NCBI GenBank assembly: GCA_000697335.1
Contig: JNEM01012943.1
Span: forward strand, 1 to 60,358
Source of the DNA: Conidiobolus incongruus B7586
Taxonomy: Eukaryota > Entomophthoromycota > Entomophthoromycetes > Entomophthorales > Conidiobolaceae
Length of the DNA stretch: 60,358 nucleotides
Reading direction: 5' to 3'
In this document: positions 46,618-60,358 of the stretch, piece by piece
How the letters are laid out: each line of letters opens with the position of its first letter
How positions within the stretch are numbered: the first letter of the stretch is position 1
Notes under the pieces: generated by a model
Told to the model about the DNA's origin: nothing
Database searches by the model: none
Seen by the model: only the letters and a program-made list of their open reading frames with translations
Program-made: the position numbers and the translations under genes

Positions 46618-47354
46618 AGTATTTCATTTAGGTCCGAATTTAAATATATTCCTATGAATCTTAAATAGTGCAAAATTTTTTTCTTTGACTTGATTAATAT
46701 GATTCAATTTTTAATTCTCAATTAAATTTCAAAAAAGATTATTAACTCTAATTTATAGAATATATGAGATTGAGTCTGAGAATTTATCCATTTAATAGAT
46801 AAATTTGAAATATATGTAAAAATAATGATACTAATATATCTTTTCAATTTTTAAAATCATAGGATAAAATATTATTTTATTGAATTTTATGGAACATTCA
46901 TCAAAATACGTTTAAACAAAAATACCGTGCACACCAAATATTATCTAATAAATTTATTCAGGATTTTATTGGCTCATCAATTAATTCATTTTATCACAAA
47001 AAACAAAATTAATTATGCGCATTGATCGATTATATCAACACATAATCTAGTGTAGATTATTAATTGAATATTAACTCAATATCAAATTATATATATATAT
47101 ATATATATACTATTTTATTTTATATCAATATTCTATAATTTTTATTTTTTTACATTAAAGGGTTTATAAATCTTTATTGAATCCACAAAATTTTATTTCG
47201 GACTGTAAAATTAAATATTAAGATTTTTGTGCAAATGTCCAATTGGATAATTCAGGTAAAATAATTATTAGCTGATGCCATTTTTAATTTTTTTTAATTC
47301 ATGGAATTAAGTTAAAGGATTTGAGTAATGGATATGCAATGAACTTGATTCGAG
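46618..47354. other. AT-rich spacer with a TA microsatellite
   Basis: Spacer before the small membrane-protein gene, with a TA run at about 47090-47109. No other feature. Confidence 0.5.
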
Positions 47355-47362
47355 TATAAAAG
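47355..47362 (+). promoter_or_regulatory. TATA box of the small membrane-protein gene
   Basis: TATAAAAG, 130 bp upstream of the ATG at 47492. The pyrimidine-rich and then CAAT-rich leader that follows looks like a fungal 5' region, which supports the gene being real. Confidence 0.5.
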
Positions 47363-47491
47363 CAAATAATTTCCACAACACTTTCCAATTAATTTTTCTT
47401 TTTTACTTATTCAATTTTTAACCTTTGTATCTGTTTATCATATTAACTTCAATTAATCAAAACAATATCCTATTACATATATTTTATTAAA

Positions 47492-47992
47492 ATGATTGAG
47501 TATGGAATATCTTCAAGTTACTATCTTAGGAAATTTTCATCATCAACTCTATTGTCATTGAAATTGTCATCGATTTTATTTTCTGGAATCCATTATTTAT
47601 TAGTCGCATCTGCTCAAGTGCAGGATTTACGAACGATCTCTCACTTGGTACTAAGTTTACTGACCTTTACTTTAACGCTGTATCTTGTCGATTTGGATGC
47701 AATGGAAAATGTATTACCTAGATCTGTTCATAATATCTTAAAGGGAAGCTATAATCCACATGATACTATAGTCAGTCTATCAGCTCATCTATGGCTATTT
47801 CTGATTGTATTAGCACCATTACCTCAATTAGTTAATGATCCCTTAGGTGTAACAAAAATCATTCCAATCTTAAACTTTTTTATTTGGTATCAACTCCTAA
47901 GGACAATGTATATGTATCTATTTATTTACTTTTCAGTGGTAGCTATTTGGGTATATACAATTAAATTATTGATGTTTACTTTAATATTTTAA
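47492..47992 (+). CDS. Small multi-span membrane protein, unknown
   Basis: Single exon, 166 aa. At least four hydrophobic segments: about 24-42 (LSLKLSSILFSGIHYLLVA), 48-68, 92-112 and 118-165, the last a long run that may hold two spans. Few charged residues except one short loop (DLDAMENVLPRSVHN). No signal peptide with a clear cleavage site and no motif I recognise. The balanced use of codons and the TATA box upstream favour a real gene; a downstream intron and further exon cannot be excluded because GTATAT-type donors occur near the end. Function unknown. Confidence 0.55.
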   Translation: MIEYGISSSYYLRKFSSSTLLSLKLSSILFSGIHYLLVASAQVQDLRTISHLVLSLLTFTLTLYLVDLDAMENVLPRSVHNILKGSYNPHDTIVSLSAHLWLFLIVLAPLPQLVNDPLGVTKIIPILNFFIWYQLLRTMYMYLFIYFSVVAIWVYTIKLLMFTLIF

Positions 47993-49481
47993 ACATAAAG
48001 CTATAGATCACTTTAAATATTTCTGTTGATAGAAATTTTAATCACCGTATAAATAAACAATAATTAATAACAATCATAATATATAACTTGTATCAACATA
48101 CCTTGGTTTTCTAAGAGAATCTATTTTTCAAGTTCAGTTTAAATTTTGAGAAAAAATTGATTAAAATATTTTCCCATCATATGGTTTTATTTAATACAAC
48201 ATATCAAATCATTAAACAGGATTATTAGTAAAATGGCTAAAAAAAATATTAAATGAATTCATTAACCTTAATAAAATTTAACCAACCGTTCATGTATATC
48301 CGTTTGTTTCTTTAATTATATTCTGATTTATTTTTATTCTAGAAATAAAATATGCTATTTACAATTTTTCCATGTGATCTATTTGTTCATAAACCCCAAT
48401 CCATTTACTCGTTTAAGAGCGAAAACTATGTGAATATTAAACAATCCTCTTGTTAATTATATCTAATTTGAACAATTAATCAGGCAAGAATCTTTTTCTC
48501 TATTAAAATAATATTATGATTAAGTATTATAGATTATTGCTCTTAAAAATCAGTGCTAAAAAACCTCAACTTTTTAATATTAACTCTTATTATAATTTAT
48601 GTTTTTAATCCTTTAATTTATATAAACTAATCAAGAGAATAATTTCAGGCTTATACATTATAATACATATTTTTTGATTTTTAAATTCTAAAACTACTAG
48701 ACATATTTGAGATGTACCAAAGATATTTTAATTATATATTATGATATATTTTATTGCATAGTTAAAATTTTATATCAATTGGATGAATAATTCTTTGAAA
48801 ACTACTTTCATCTAACAGCATCATTATCCTTGCAATTTTTAATAATCAACATAATAAATGCTGTTGAATATGTTACGTTTTTATAATTAAACATTTTTAA
48901 GCATAAATAGTAGTTTTAGAGTTAACATATATATACTAATACTAGAGAATATCAAAATCATATTAGTATATTTCGAATTATACAGAGTATTTATATTTGA
49001 AAAAAAAAGCTTATACATTATCCTTGATTTTTAATCATTATAATTAAAAATAAAAATATCATTTTAAATTACAATTACAACTCTCTGAAATAATTTTATC
49101 AATTATTATTAAATTTACAATTTTTATTAACATCAATTAAAATTAATATTTTATTAAAAATCGTAAAATTAATATAAGAGTTATCTCTTTAATAGTAAAT
49201 AATAAGTTTCTATTAGATATTAGAGTATATTATAGTTAAATAAAGAGTTAAATATCTATCGATACACAATAAAAATATTGTATTAATATCCATTATAATA
49301 AAATTATAAATCTAACCTATCTATTATTGACCATTGATTATATTTAATAAATAAACATGGAAAAGTATTATAAATCCACATTAAAGCACAGTAAAAGGAC
49401 CCAAAAGTAATTATTAGCATTGATTTATTAATAGTTATTTGAAGAAGATATTATCATAATTATTAATAATATATATTTTTA
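47993..49481. other. AT-rich convergent spacer
   Basis: About 1.5 kb between the stop of the small membrane-protein gene and the stop of the MAP kinase gene, which face each other. No supported feature. Confidence 0.5.
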
Positions 49482-51115
<1,634 letters not shown>

Positions 51116-53086
51116 ATTATTGACTATTAATAATTATATTCAAAATGGTTTAATTGAAATATTAATTTGATGAATAAATTCCAATTTAATTACTTATTTA
51201 TATCACATTAAAATTTAAAAATATGGGAATCAAATATTAAAATGTTAATCTACTCAATTATTTTACGCATCAGTTTCTAAAAATATCTGAGTGTTTTTAG
51301 GAAATTTGTTATTAACATCACATTTGACACCAATGATAACTAGTTCTATTAATAGTAATATGGATAATCTCTATTTTATACATTATCTTAATCATCATGG
51401 TTATATATAATTCTTTTAATCAATATTAAAATTTACTTAAAATTTTCTCATTCAAATATAATGTTTAATATATTTTAATTTTATTATCAATGAAATTTGA
51501 TTAAATTAATTTTTTTGATAATATTTGCCTTTATGATTTATTTTGTTAATCTTGAATAATTAAAGAAATATATTCTGATTTAGTACTTGATGTTCAGATA
51601 TTGGAATATATCCATGTGTTATAAATAGCTATAGATATTATATATTTTAAATGATAAAAATGCATCTTTATAAAATTTGGATTAAGTACAAAATAATATG
51701 CATTTTATTAAATGTATTAAAATATAACTACACTTTATTTTATCTATCAAATTTGTTTAAAATCAGTTCACAATTTACAGTTTAGTATAAAATTTTATTA
51801 CTAGAGATTATTTGTAATATTTTTGAATGAGATTTTAAATCAAGATAATTTCCTATAATAAAACTGATTGGAATAAAAGTAATATTTAAATTTAGCCATT
51901 AAATATTATTTATTTCAATCTAATATTAATATATTTATATTTGATATTTTTATTAATTTAATAATATAGAAATTTAATTTTTAATTTGTAATCTTTTAAT
52001 ATTATAAAAATTTTCTACTTTTACTAAGAATAATTTAAATTTTTTAATTTAATATACAAATTTTAATATTTTCAAGAATCATATAAAAATACCTCTAATA
52101 CATAATATTTAATGATTCAGTAGGAAATAAGAGATAGATTATTGATTGAAAAATTGATTATTTAATGTAAATTAAATAGCATGTTTTTGATTACTATTTA
52201 ATATTTTAAATTGAAAATAGACATAAGTAATAAAGTTAATTAATCACTTATAATAATAATAATAATAATAATTTCAACTTTAATTTATCGTGGATTGCAA
52301 AATATTCTATTTAATAATAAATACATTAATTAAAAGTTTAAAATATTTTATAAAATTTATTTTGCATATTATCATTAATGAATAAATTATCAAACTTAAA
52401 ATTTTGTGTGACTACTTAAAAATCAACTCAAAAATATTTTTTTTATTCTGATCATGAAATTGTTATTATAGTTTATTTCGAGTTATCATTATAAATTCTG
52501 TCAAATTAATTTCAATTTTAAATTCATATTGTATACCTTGGAACAATTAATAATACATATTACAATTTATTTCTATATATTAAATTCTTTGTATATTTGA
52601 TTAGTTACAAATTATCTTGAAGTGAAATATGATCAAAAAATTGTCAAATTTACACTAATTGAGTTTTAAAGACTTAAATATACCTTTGATATTTAGCATC
52701 GTTACTAATTATAATTATAATGCTTAATTCTGTGTTCTCTATATATAGATATGTGTAAATAGTATATAATTTAATATAGTGATTTTATATTTACATCGGT
52801 TTAATCAAATAGAAATCATAATTGTAATATAATTTCCATATACAAATTTAATATTAAAAAATTAACAGTGATTGATTGAACATCAAATATAATAGATAAA
52901 CTAGTAATCAACTTGAATAGATTAAAATTAAGGCTAATACATTAAATTAATATATAAATGTAAGGTGGTTTGAATATAAATACAATCAATAGTCTTTAAA
53001 AAAGATTGAACGGAGAAATGGGATTATTAAGAAATTAATCTCTCTATTAAATAAAATATTTTAACAATTAAATTTATTCTTGCTGT
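51116..53086. other. AT-rich spacer upstream of the MAP kinase
   Basis: About 2 kb of AT-rich DNA. A trinucleotide AAT run lies at about 52250-52272. No gene recognised. Confidence 0.5.
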
Positions 53087-53810
53087 TTAATCTTCTTTAA
53101 TAGGAGCGGTTTTTAAAGCTTTAGATTGTAATAAAGAAAATGGGCCACCAGCGATACTACCCAATGCAACATCAAAAATAACCGGAATAGGCCATTGCTA
53201 AATAAAAATAGATATGATTCCATTAAATTAAAGAATTGATCAAATTACCTGCCAATTCTTTTCCCGATCCAAAGGTAAAACAAAATAACTTAACAGTTCT
53301 CAAAAATTGAACATTAAATTTCGAAGGAAATATGGTTCTAAACTATATCAAATATTATTAAATTACATATATATGAAAATAATTTAACTTATCTTTATCT
53401 TTTAGTAATATTGATAAGAGGTCTATTATCTAATACAAAATTTATTTAGGGAATCAAAGGCAATGCTGAGAAAATGGTTAAAGATATGCTTCTTAATAAA
53501 AGATGTTGAATTTCAGACCTAATCAAAAATTGTAAGTAAATTTTTAAGGAATAAGTTAAATAAATTTAATACTCCAAAACATGAAAACCAAAAATAATGA
53601 AGAGAGTAAAGAAACAAGTAGTAAAGAATGATATACCTAACAAATAATGAAGTAATACCTAATAAAAATAATCATTCATCTGATAAAATGTAATTAATAT
53701 TATATTATTACCTTAAAATTCAAAGAGGTTTTAGCATTTACACTTGAATTTACTTTTTTAATTACTTCATAAACATGTAATACAGAGTAAAACAAATAAA
53801 TATATTTCAT
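53087..53810 (-). pseudogene. PIG-F/Gpi11-like gene with apparent in-frame stops
   Basis: Four supported pieces on the minus strand: 53810-53712 (33 codons from ATG), 53658-53573, an exon starting at 53518 (SEIQHLLLRSISLTIFSALP), and a tail ending at 53249 joined to 53197-53087. The tail gives LPLDREKNWQQWPIPVIFDVALGSIAG in parts, matching the PIG-F/Gpi11 signature PLDW(D/E)RxWQxWPI...G, a membrane protein that helps GPI ethanolamine-phosphate transfer in the ER. Between LPLIP and the tail the same frame meets TAA and TGA codons and no clean GT...AG intron removes them; the expected GAWLGA segment is also absent and the signature tryptophan of PLDW is Arg. Either the gene is decaying or an intron is missed. 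The rest of the N-terminal spans look sound. Confidence 0.6.
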
Positions 53811-54184
53811 TTATTTAAAATTATTGAAAAAGTTATTAAAACCAAATACCCAAATTAAAATGAATAAAGTTCAGCGTGTAATGATCGAGTGAATATTAAA
53901 ACTGTTTAAATTGCTGTTAGATTGAGTTCGAGAGCTTGAGTATAAAAAATTGTTTTTCGGTGATTGATAAGCTGTAGTATCCATTTTAGTCATTTATAGT
54001 TGTTAAATATCAAATGATTAAAAAGATAGGACTATTTATTTGTTAGCTTTTATATTAATCATCAAATAAAAATAATTATGGGAAATTTACCTAATTATGA
54101 ATAACAATATAGTTTTGATGAATAATGCTAATATTTATTGTTTAAAATTACAAAGTACTGATTATATATTTACGTAATTGTTAG
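53811..54184. other. Short spacer before the AOX stop
   Basis: About 370 bp between the PIG-F-like start and the AOX stop codon. A TATA-like GAGTATAAAAAATTG on the plus strand near 53935-53950 points away from both genes. Nothing else noted. Confidence 0.4.
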
Positions 54185-55243
54185 TTATTGCTGATTTTTG
54201 GGATGTGACCAACGTTCTGGAGCAACTGGCTGGGCGTCTTTGATCTTAGGGTTTTCCTTTAATTCACGTTCAACCGGAGCTCTCAAGTCCGTTTGCTTGA
54301 CAATTAATCTGTCTGCAAAATGGTGATTGGTGTCTCTGTGAAGTGCTTCATCAGCTCTGATGGCTAAAACAACATCTCTAATAGTAGCATTATCTTCTAG
54401 GTGCCAGTAATCGATGGCAATTTGAGGAGCAGGACCATTTTCAATGTTGCCTTTGTCAATCTCATTAATAAAGGATGTATAACTAATAACAGCTTCTTCT
54501 TCAAGATATCCTACAACTCTATGTGCTGTGATAGGATGGATAAGGTATAGTAAGAAGAAAGCGTTGTAAAAGACACCTTGTACAAGAGTAATTAAACCTC
54601 TTTCCCAAAGCTTAGGTTGACTTACTCGCATCCATGTCATTAAGTGCATTCTTTCGTTTTCAGCTTCGTGGAGTAAATGATGAATCCACCCACCATCATG
54701 CTTCATCAATCTTAAACTTTGCAGATGACGAATAGTGGCACCTACCATTCCAGGGACTGCAGCAACAGTTTCCAGCATAACAGCCCTATGAACATATTTC
54801 TTTTTAAAGAACCAATCGGTTGGTTTTCTCAATAACTTGACGACATTCAAAGCTATTTTATCGGATATTGTTACAGGAACTCTATGGGACTTCAGATTGA
54901 TATCCAATTTTTCCAGCTCTTCAGAACTCAAACCTCTGTAGAAAACATTACGAATAGGCTCGGGATGAACGGGTACTTGCAACTCATCTGGCATAGACTT
55001 GAAAATTTGTTCTAAAGTCATGGTGTCTTTTGGCTTGTTGCTTGGCTTTTGATGGGGTGGAGGTTGGTTCTGGGATGACAAATTAGCAGAGCCATCTTGT
55101 TTAATTGAAGAATAAAGGCGTTTGTAAGCTGAATGGTTAAGAGAGGAGTTGTATAACAAGGTAGAGCTGATTGGATGAAGTTTGTTAGCGACTTGGTTAA
55201 GTTTTATAACTTTGAATTTGATACTTTTGTTAATTAAAGGCAT
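54185..55243 (-). CDS. AOX1: Mitochondrial alternative oxidase
   Basis: Single exon, 352 aa. The N-terminus is basic, hydroxyl-rich and without acids ([20 protein letters not shown]), a typical mitochondrial presequence. The di-iron core is complete: LETVAAVPG (157-165, E158), NERMHL (196-201, E197 and H200), LEEEA (247-251, E249) and [12 protein letters not shown] (296-307, E299 and H302). It oxidises ubiquinol and reduces oxygen to water in the inner membrane, bypassing complexes III and IV without pumping protons. The end ([14 protein letters not shown]) is slightly extended. In fungi AOX is often induced when the cytochrome path is blocked. A TATA-like box lies 39-48 bp upstream. The gene has no intron, unlike most neighbours. 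Confidence 0.97.
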   Translation of the reverse strand: MPLINKSIKFKVIKLNQVANKLHPISSTLLYNSSLNHSAYKRLYSSIKQDGSANLSSQNQPPPHQKPSNKPKDTMTLEQIFKSMPDELQVPVHPEPIRNVFYRGLSSEELEKLDINLKSHRVPVTISDKIALNVVKLLRKPTDWFFKKKYVHRAVMLETVAAVPGMVGATIRHLQSLRLMKHDGGWIHHLLHEAENERMHLMTWMRVSQPKLWERGLITLVQGVFYNAFFLLYLIHPITAHRVVGYLEEEAVISYTSFINEIDKGNIENGPAPQIAIDYWHLEDNATIRDVVLAIRADEALHRDTNHHFADRLIVKQTDLRAPVERELKENPKIKDAQPVAPERWSHPKNQQ

Positions 55244-55281
55244 TTTGGAAAATTGAATTGGATGATGTTGATGGATTGAGA

Positions 55282-55291
55282 CCTTTATATA
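55282..55291 (-). promoter_or_regulatory. TATA-like box of AOX
   Basis: TATATAAAGG on the minus strand just upstream of the AOX start codon. If used, the 5' leader is only about 10-20 nt. Confidence 0.4.
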
Positions 55292-55429
55292 TTCGTCAAA
55301 TCAAATATTCGGAATTACCAGGGATTTGGGAGTGATGATCTAACCTATCAAATCCTAATTTTCCCTTTATAACAACCTCAGTTTTTATTCACAATTTATT
55401 TCCAAATTGAATCAATAACTAAATTTTTA

Positions 55430-56104
55430 GATATTTGAGGAATAAAATGGATCAAAGAACTGATTGGATAAATATAAAATATACTAATTTCTGTGGTAAT
55501 CCTAAATTGTCAACTTCTATCTTTGGATTCACACCCAAAGTTCCTTTAAATATGCAGAATCGCACAATTCTCCTAATACTCCAACAACACATAAAGCACC
55601 CTTTTGACATACACTCTCAACGCTATCTTTTCCATTCCTTCTTCGACTACTATCTATTATAACCCCTCCTATTCCCTATCATCTACCACTAATTTATAAT
55701 TAATCATTTATACCCTGAACCCTTTTGAAAATGACGCATAATCTAACATTAATATCAATACATCAACAATCGTTCGAACCAATACTCGTGCAGTTAGTCG
55801 TTGCACAAGTTATCAAGTACTCGCCTCTGGTCGTCAGTAGCCTACATCAGTTCATTATAGCTCGAATTTTTCAACATGTCAGCAATGCTCTATTTCCGAA
55901 TCTTCTAACTGAAACAATTCCTATTAATCCATCATATTTGATAAGTCTTAATTTCGTAACTAAATGTTATCCAATATAAAATGATGATATCATCTTCATT
56001 CACTAGTCAAGTTTAAAAAAATAAAATTGCCTAATAAAGAATTTCCCAAATTTCTTTTCTATATATTTTGCATTATATTCTATTAAACAATGAATCTCAA
56101 CAAT

Positions 56105-56144
<40 letters not shown>

Positions 56145-56638
56145 TAGAATTTTGTATTTTTAACTAAATATGAATAAAAATAGCAAAATTTTATTTGCTA
56201 TTTTTTGGAATAAATGAATGTATTTTAGAAATATAGTTAATCATTTCAATTTAAGATTTCCACTTATTTAAAAATACTGGTATTATAATAATTGTTGTGC
56301 TTTATAATGTTTTGTAAATAAAAATGGTTGTTAGAAAAGTACTCATAATACAATTTAGTAAATTATTTATAATCCTGCTCTTTAACATATCAAGACTATA
56401 TATCTTAAAGCTTACTTATTGTTGAGACATTGTAGCAGAATATCTAGAAAAATCTTTTTTATCCTTGTCACTTCTGGGTTTAAATAATTCATTCAATGTG
56501 ATATAGGATTTGGATAAATTCTAATAAAAGGAGATAAAGAACATCATTTGATTAAAGACCAACAAAACCACTATAGACGAGGAGTAATATGGACTTAACT
56601 ATCAAATCAAGACAGGTGGGTATTTTCAAAATACAGTA
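55430..56638 (+). mobile_element. LTR-element fossil, related to the one at 420-1566
   Basis: C-rich, higher-GC block (about 55430-56000) followed by AT-rich decay, a TA microsatellite (56107-56141) and an LTR-like end at 56293-56638. The internal block has the same C-rich character as the fossil at 420-1000 and lies at a similar distance from its LTR, so both are probably 3' remains of one Ty3/Gypsy-like family. It is broken in several places and old. It begins about 190 bp upstream of the AOX start. I cannot assign its internal part to a specific protein region. Confidence 0.45.
56293..56638 (+). repeat. LTR-like repeat, copy B
   Basis: Starts TGTTGTGCTTTATAATG and shares with 1384-1566 the block TTGTTAGAAAAGTACTC, then AATACAATTTAGTAAATTA, and TAACTATCAAAT near the end. 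It is about 160 bp longer in the middle, with a GC-richer segment absent from copy A. The 3' terminus is less well preserved than in copy A. Confidence 0.6.
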
Positions 56639-59600
56639 TAAAATTGAATTTGATAGAAAATTTATTATAATTAATTATTTTAATAAATACAAATAATATT
56701 CTGGAAATTAAGTAATGATGTTTATTTTAATTCGTTATTATTCAAGGGTGAGCGAATATACTGGTTTTCAATTTTTGTAATAATTCTTATGTAATAAATT
56801 TATTTATCATAATATTAATTATTTTTAATAATTCATCACCATCAAGACATAAACATTTCAAGACTTAAATTATTGAACTTGATGTAAATTCAATAGCTAA
56901 TGTTTGATATAGTATACTTTTTAGAATATTGATTTAACAATAGTTGATTATATTTAAAAACAAATTTGAAAAATTTTTTCGATTGAGTTTAATCTTGTAA
57001 TATTAATATTCTCATATATATATGTACTATTAATTATTTTTGTTGATATTATTATGGGAATTAATATAAAATTATATGAATCAAAATATTTAACCAATAT
57101 TAAGTGAATTATCATAATATTCTTAAGAGATACTCATTGTTTAAAGATTCATTAAAATATAAATAAAAATATAATATAATTATATAGTATTATGGATAAT
57201 GAATTATCCAAATGCATAATGTATATAATAATTGATCAAATAATTTAATATTAATAATGTATAAGAAACATTAAAATATACTAAAATATACAAATAGGGA
57301 TATTAATATAATTAAAGGCTATAAATCCAAAGTCATTTTTGATTACAAATCTTCAAATACTTTTTAATAATTGGCTATATTAAAATAGAAAATTTTTAAT
57401 AATGGATTAATCAGTGACAGTCAATTAAATAAAACCAACTAATATTATTTCATCATTGAATTAAAAGCCTATTTGAAGTTCTTGATTTTAACATAATTTG
57501 TATTATAATCTATATATGTTTGATATTTTAATAATTGCAAAATATTTTAAGTCAATATTTGTAATAATATTATTTGATATTGATGAAAAATTTTATATAA
57601 TCTTATCCAGTAATTATATTTTATTTTTTTGGTCAAAGATTAAAAAAGCATATTATTCATTATTTTCTAAAAAGGAAAAAATAACAAGTATGTAAAATGA
57701 GCTTAATTAATAAGTTGATAATATATTCACTTTATATCATTTTCGAACAAAAACCATTCAAAAAAGTGTTATTACTTATTTTTAGAGTAAAATATACTAA
57801 ATTCTAATTATGTAATTCTATAGATTCAAACCTTATTCAAGAAAATAAAACTATACTCGTCTGTTACGCTGATATATTCAATATAAGTTTGCGGATAATT
57901 CATTACATATTATAAAATAGTCAATATAAATAAATTAGTTATAATAGCAAAGTTAAATTTTAATTTGATCATTTGTTATTCATTATATTATCTATTGATC
58001 GAATTAGGGTAAATTTAGGTTGATATAATATTAAACATTCAATTAAATGTTATAAATTAACTATAAACTCTAAATTCATACAACACATCATAAACCACAA
58101 TACATTGAGCGAATGCTTATAAAGTGATTCCTATAGCGTTCAGCTAACGAAAAATTTATGCCTTAATATGGTCTTTTAAATTGATAGATAAATTGACTTT
58201 GATTTTAGATATAAATGACCATATATATCCATGAAATAATTATCAAGTACATAATAAAAATATCAACAAATTTCCAAATCATCATCATTTTAATTCTTTG
58301 ACTTTATTAATAATAATTTTATATTTAAACAATCTAAAAATATTTGTCAATTTATAGCCACATTTGTTAAAAAAATATTATACTTATTCATTCCAACTAA
58401 ATAGTAAAGTTGACTATTGATTATGAATATTATTTATAACCTAATTAGATTATTTTGAACTCCGCTATTTTTTAAATTTATGTTCATTCTCCAGAATTAC
58501 GTTCCTATTACTTGAATTCATAGGAGAAAGTAGCTTATCAAAATATAAATCTTAGTTAAAAAGTACCTATTTATTCCATAGCTGCTGATTCATATCTTAA
58601 AAGCATAATTTGTTATTAGAATATTTCTATTTAATTATCACTTAAATACTAAGTTCAAAATCAAGATATTAGTTGGTATTAGTGATAAATAATAATTTTA
58701 ATATTTCTGATTCTAATGGATCTTCATTATAAAAACTATTATAAAATCATATATTATCAATATCTGGATATATAACTAACAGTTTATTACTTTAAGATAC
58801 TTGAATAATCTAATTAATTCAAGTCTTTTCAAAGTTGGAACAATTAAATGATATCAGAGAAAAGAATATTGATTTTAACAAATTATTTAGTATAGTAATT
58901 TATTATTCAAACATGATACTTTGATTTTAACATTTGTATCAATAATATGTAATAAAATCAAATACCCAATATTCCATCATTTATATAATTTGACTAAATA
59001 TTAGGAAAATTTCAGAATATACAAGTATATAATATTTAGTATAAAAATTAAATTTAGCCCAATCCGAATATTTATTCATGGAAATTTTGCTTTTTTCCAA
59101 CAAGTTATTATTACTCAAATAGCCAAGTTTTTAGCTATAGAATATTAAATATTATCTGGAGCTGAGGTACACAGGTTAATGGAGCATTATGAATACTACA
59201 CCTGAGCTCAAGTTTCCCAAATATTATATCATCATTTTTCAACTATTTGAATTAAATCACATTCATTTAGTCTGATACTATTTTCTTGGTCATAATTTAG
59301 GTTGTTTTAAGTATATTTATAAATTTTCTCACTATACTAATATTAAGTCTTTATTCCAATTTTATTTACTATCTAATACTAACAAATTCCAATATATCTA
59401 TTATTATACTTCAAAATTAGTATTTGATTTTTTATTATTCTTAGAATTTCCATTGGTTTTGAACATAATTTTCAATATTTAATCAATGTTCACATAAATT
59501 ATCATTTATAGCACAAATACTTTGGTATTATTTTATAATTGAATTTAGCTTGAAATAATATAACGCTATATATTATAAATAAAATATAATTAGTTTTGAA

Positions 59601-60358
59601 TATATTTCTTCTTCGAATATATAAAAATAAGCTAAAAACTAATCATATAATTTTATTTATTGTTTAAAAATTTATAACTACATAAATTTCAAGTCCATTC
59701 AAACTTTACTCAATTTATTGTGTTAAAAATCTTTTTTCAATAAGGAAGCAATATCTAGCACAAACAAAACAAAATTTTTGATATAAGAGTCTTTTTAAAG
59801 CACCAAATCAAGACAACAATTAATAAGCCTAATTGCTCATAAAAGGATTTTTTGTTAATAATATAATTTTTCTATTATTAGATCAAATTATAATAATGAA
59901 TAACTTTGCTTTTGAAAAGATAAATATAAGTATATAAGAGAATTATTACTTTGTAATTTAAATAATGAGAATTTTTTGTGATTGAAAAAAATAAAGATTT
60001 TAATATATAAAAAGTAAAAATAAATATATAATATAAAATTAATAATTTTTTTTATTTCTAATAACTTTTTATTATTTTTTTAATAAAGATTTAACACCTA
60101 AAAAATAATTCTTTTTATTAAAGACTAAAATTTAATATTTCACAAATTAATTAAATTTCTTTATAGAAATTTTTTTTTATAAGCTAGTTTTTTAATTACC
60201 TAAAATAATTATAATTACATAAGTTATAATCTAAATAATATACTAGATATAATAGTTTTTTCTAGTTATTTTTAATTAGAAAGTTTTTTATAATATTAAA
60301 TTTATATATTTTATAATTTTCATATAAAATAATAAGTTTTCTTAAATTATTTTAAGAA
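56639..60358. other. Long AT-rich stretch to the window end
   Basis: About 3.7 kb without a supported gene. A 65-codon open frame at 57498-57695 has the Ile/Phe/Lys composition of chance AT-rich frames and is not called. An imperfect inverted repeat lies at 59159-59209 (own entry). The last 400 bp are extremely AT-rich. No telomeric repeat or gene edge seen. Confidence 0.5.
59159..59209. repeat. Imperfect inverted repeat / hairpin
   Basis: GAGCTGAGGT and ACCTGAGCTC form a 10-bp stem with one mismatch around a 31-nt loop. It is one of the few GC-containing structures in the final 4 kb. It could be the hairpin of a small RNA, a decayed tRNA (the left half has a TACACAGGTTAATGGAGC A-box-like segment) or chance. 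Confidence 0.35.

Noticed and set aside
46560-46620. GDFN-like peptide in the dispersed repeat, suggesting a LINE endonuclease
   Set aside because: The frame is very short, is bounded by stops and is not shared by the other copy, so it cannot classify the repeat.
56107-56141. TA dinucleotide run as a possible origin or hairpin
   Set aside because: TA microsatellites recur throughout (8394, 12627, 47090) and fit the base composition; nothing marks this one as functional.
57498-57695. 65-codon open frame near the end of the window
   Set aside because: Composition is that of random AT-rich sequence; no homology, promoter or splice pattern.

Overview
The window is about 60 kb of very AT-rich nuclear DNA from a fungus. 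Evidence for a fungus: an intron-rich set of genes with short GT...AG introns (mostly 45-60 bp), a cell-wall-integrity MAP kinase of the Slt2/Mpk1 type, an alternative oxidase, an Mch1-like transporter, fungal-style P-type ATPases and Ty3-like LTR relics. The base composition, the short introns and the Na+/K+-ATPase-like pumps suit an early-diverging lineage (for example Conidiobolus-like Entomophthoromycotina); that placement is inference. No bacterial operon, CRISPR array or prophage is visible.

Layout. 1-1566: degenerate tRNA-Gly relic directly next to a Ty3/Gypsy-like fossil with an LTR. 2331-9799: three minus-strand genes: VPS11 (HOPS/CORVET subunit, 7 exons), an Mch1/nodulin-like MFS transporter (4 exons) and a two-span membrane protein with a PPxY motif; a second tRNA-Gly relic lies between the first two. 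12765-27718: two large paralogous intronless P-type ATPases flanking a tRNA-iMet gene, a low-complexity secreted protein and a tiny SERF/4F5 protein. 29607-30098: solo-LTR-like block. 31081-43036: gene-dense trafficking and lipid block: a synaptojanin-like Sac plus inositol 5-phosphatase (25 exons, plus strand), a UBA-UAS-UIM-UBX protein, a CC2D1/Lgd protein, and an Ale1-type MBOAT lysophospholipid acyltransferase, with an LTR-like block just upstream of CC2D1. 47492-47992: small multi-span membrane protein. 49482-51115: Slt2-type MAPK (12 exons). 53087-53810: PIG-F/Gpi11-like gene with apparent in-frame stops. 54185-55243: mitochondrial alternative oxidase. 55430-56638: a second fossil whose LTR matches the one at 1384. 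The rest is AT-rich DNA with no supported gene.

Exon models for VPS11, MFS, synaptojanin, UBX, CC2D1, MBOAT, SERF and MAPK were built by hand; each keeps phase at every junction and gives a coding length divisible by three. Several genes share membrane-traffic themes (vacuole fusion, phosphoinositide turnover, ESCRT-III regulation, ubiquitin/Cdc48, lysolipid reacylation), but I see no evidence that they form a co-regulated cluster. I did not find a clear new biological system. The best leads are the altered ion-site motifs of the ATPase pair, the 9-nt microexon inside the Sac catalytic motif, the LTR relics beside genes and a tRNA relic, the unidentified dispersed repeat and the possibly decaying PIG-F gene.
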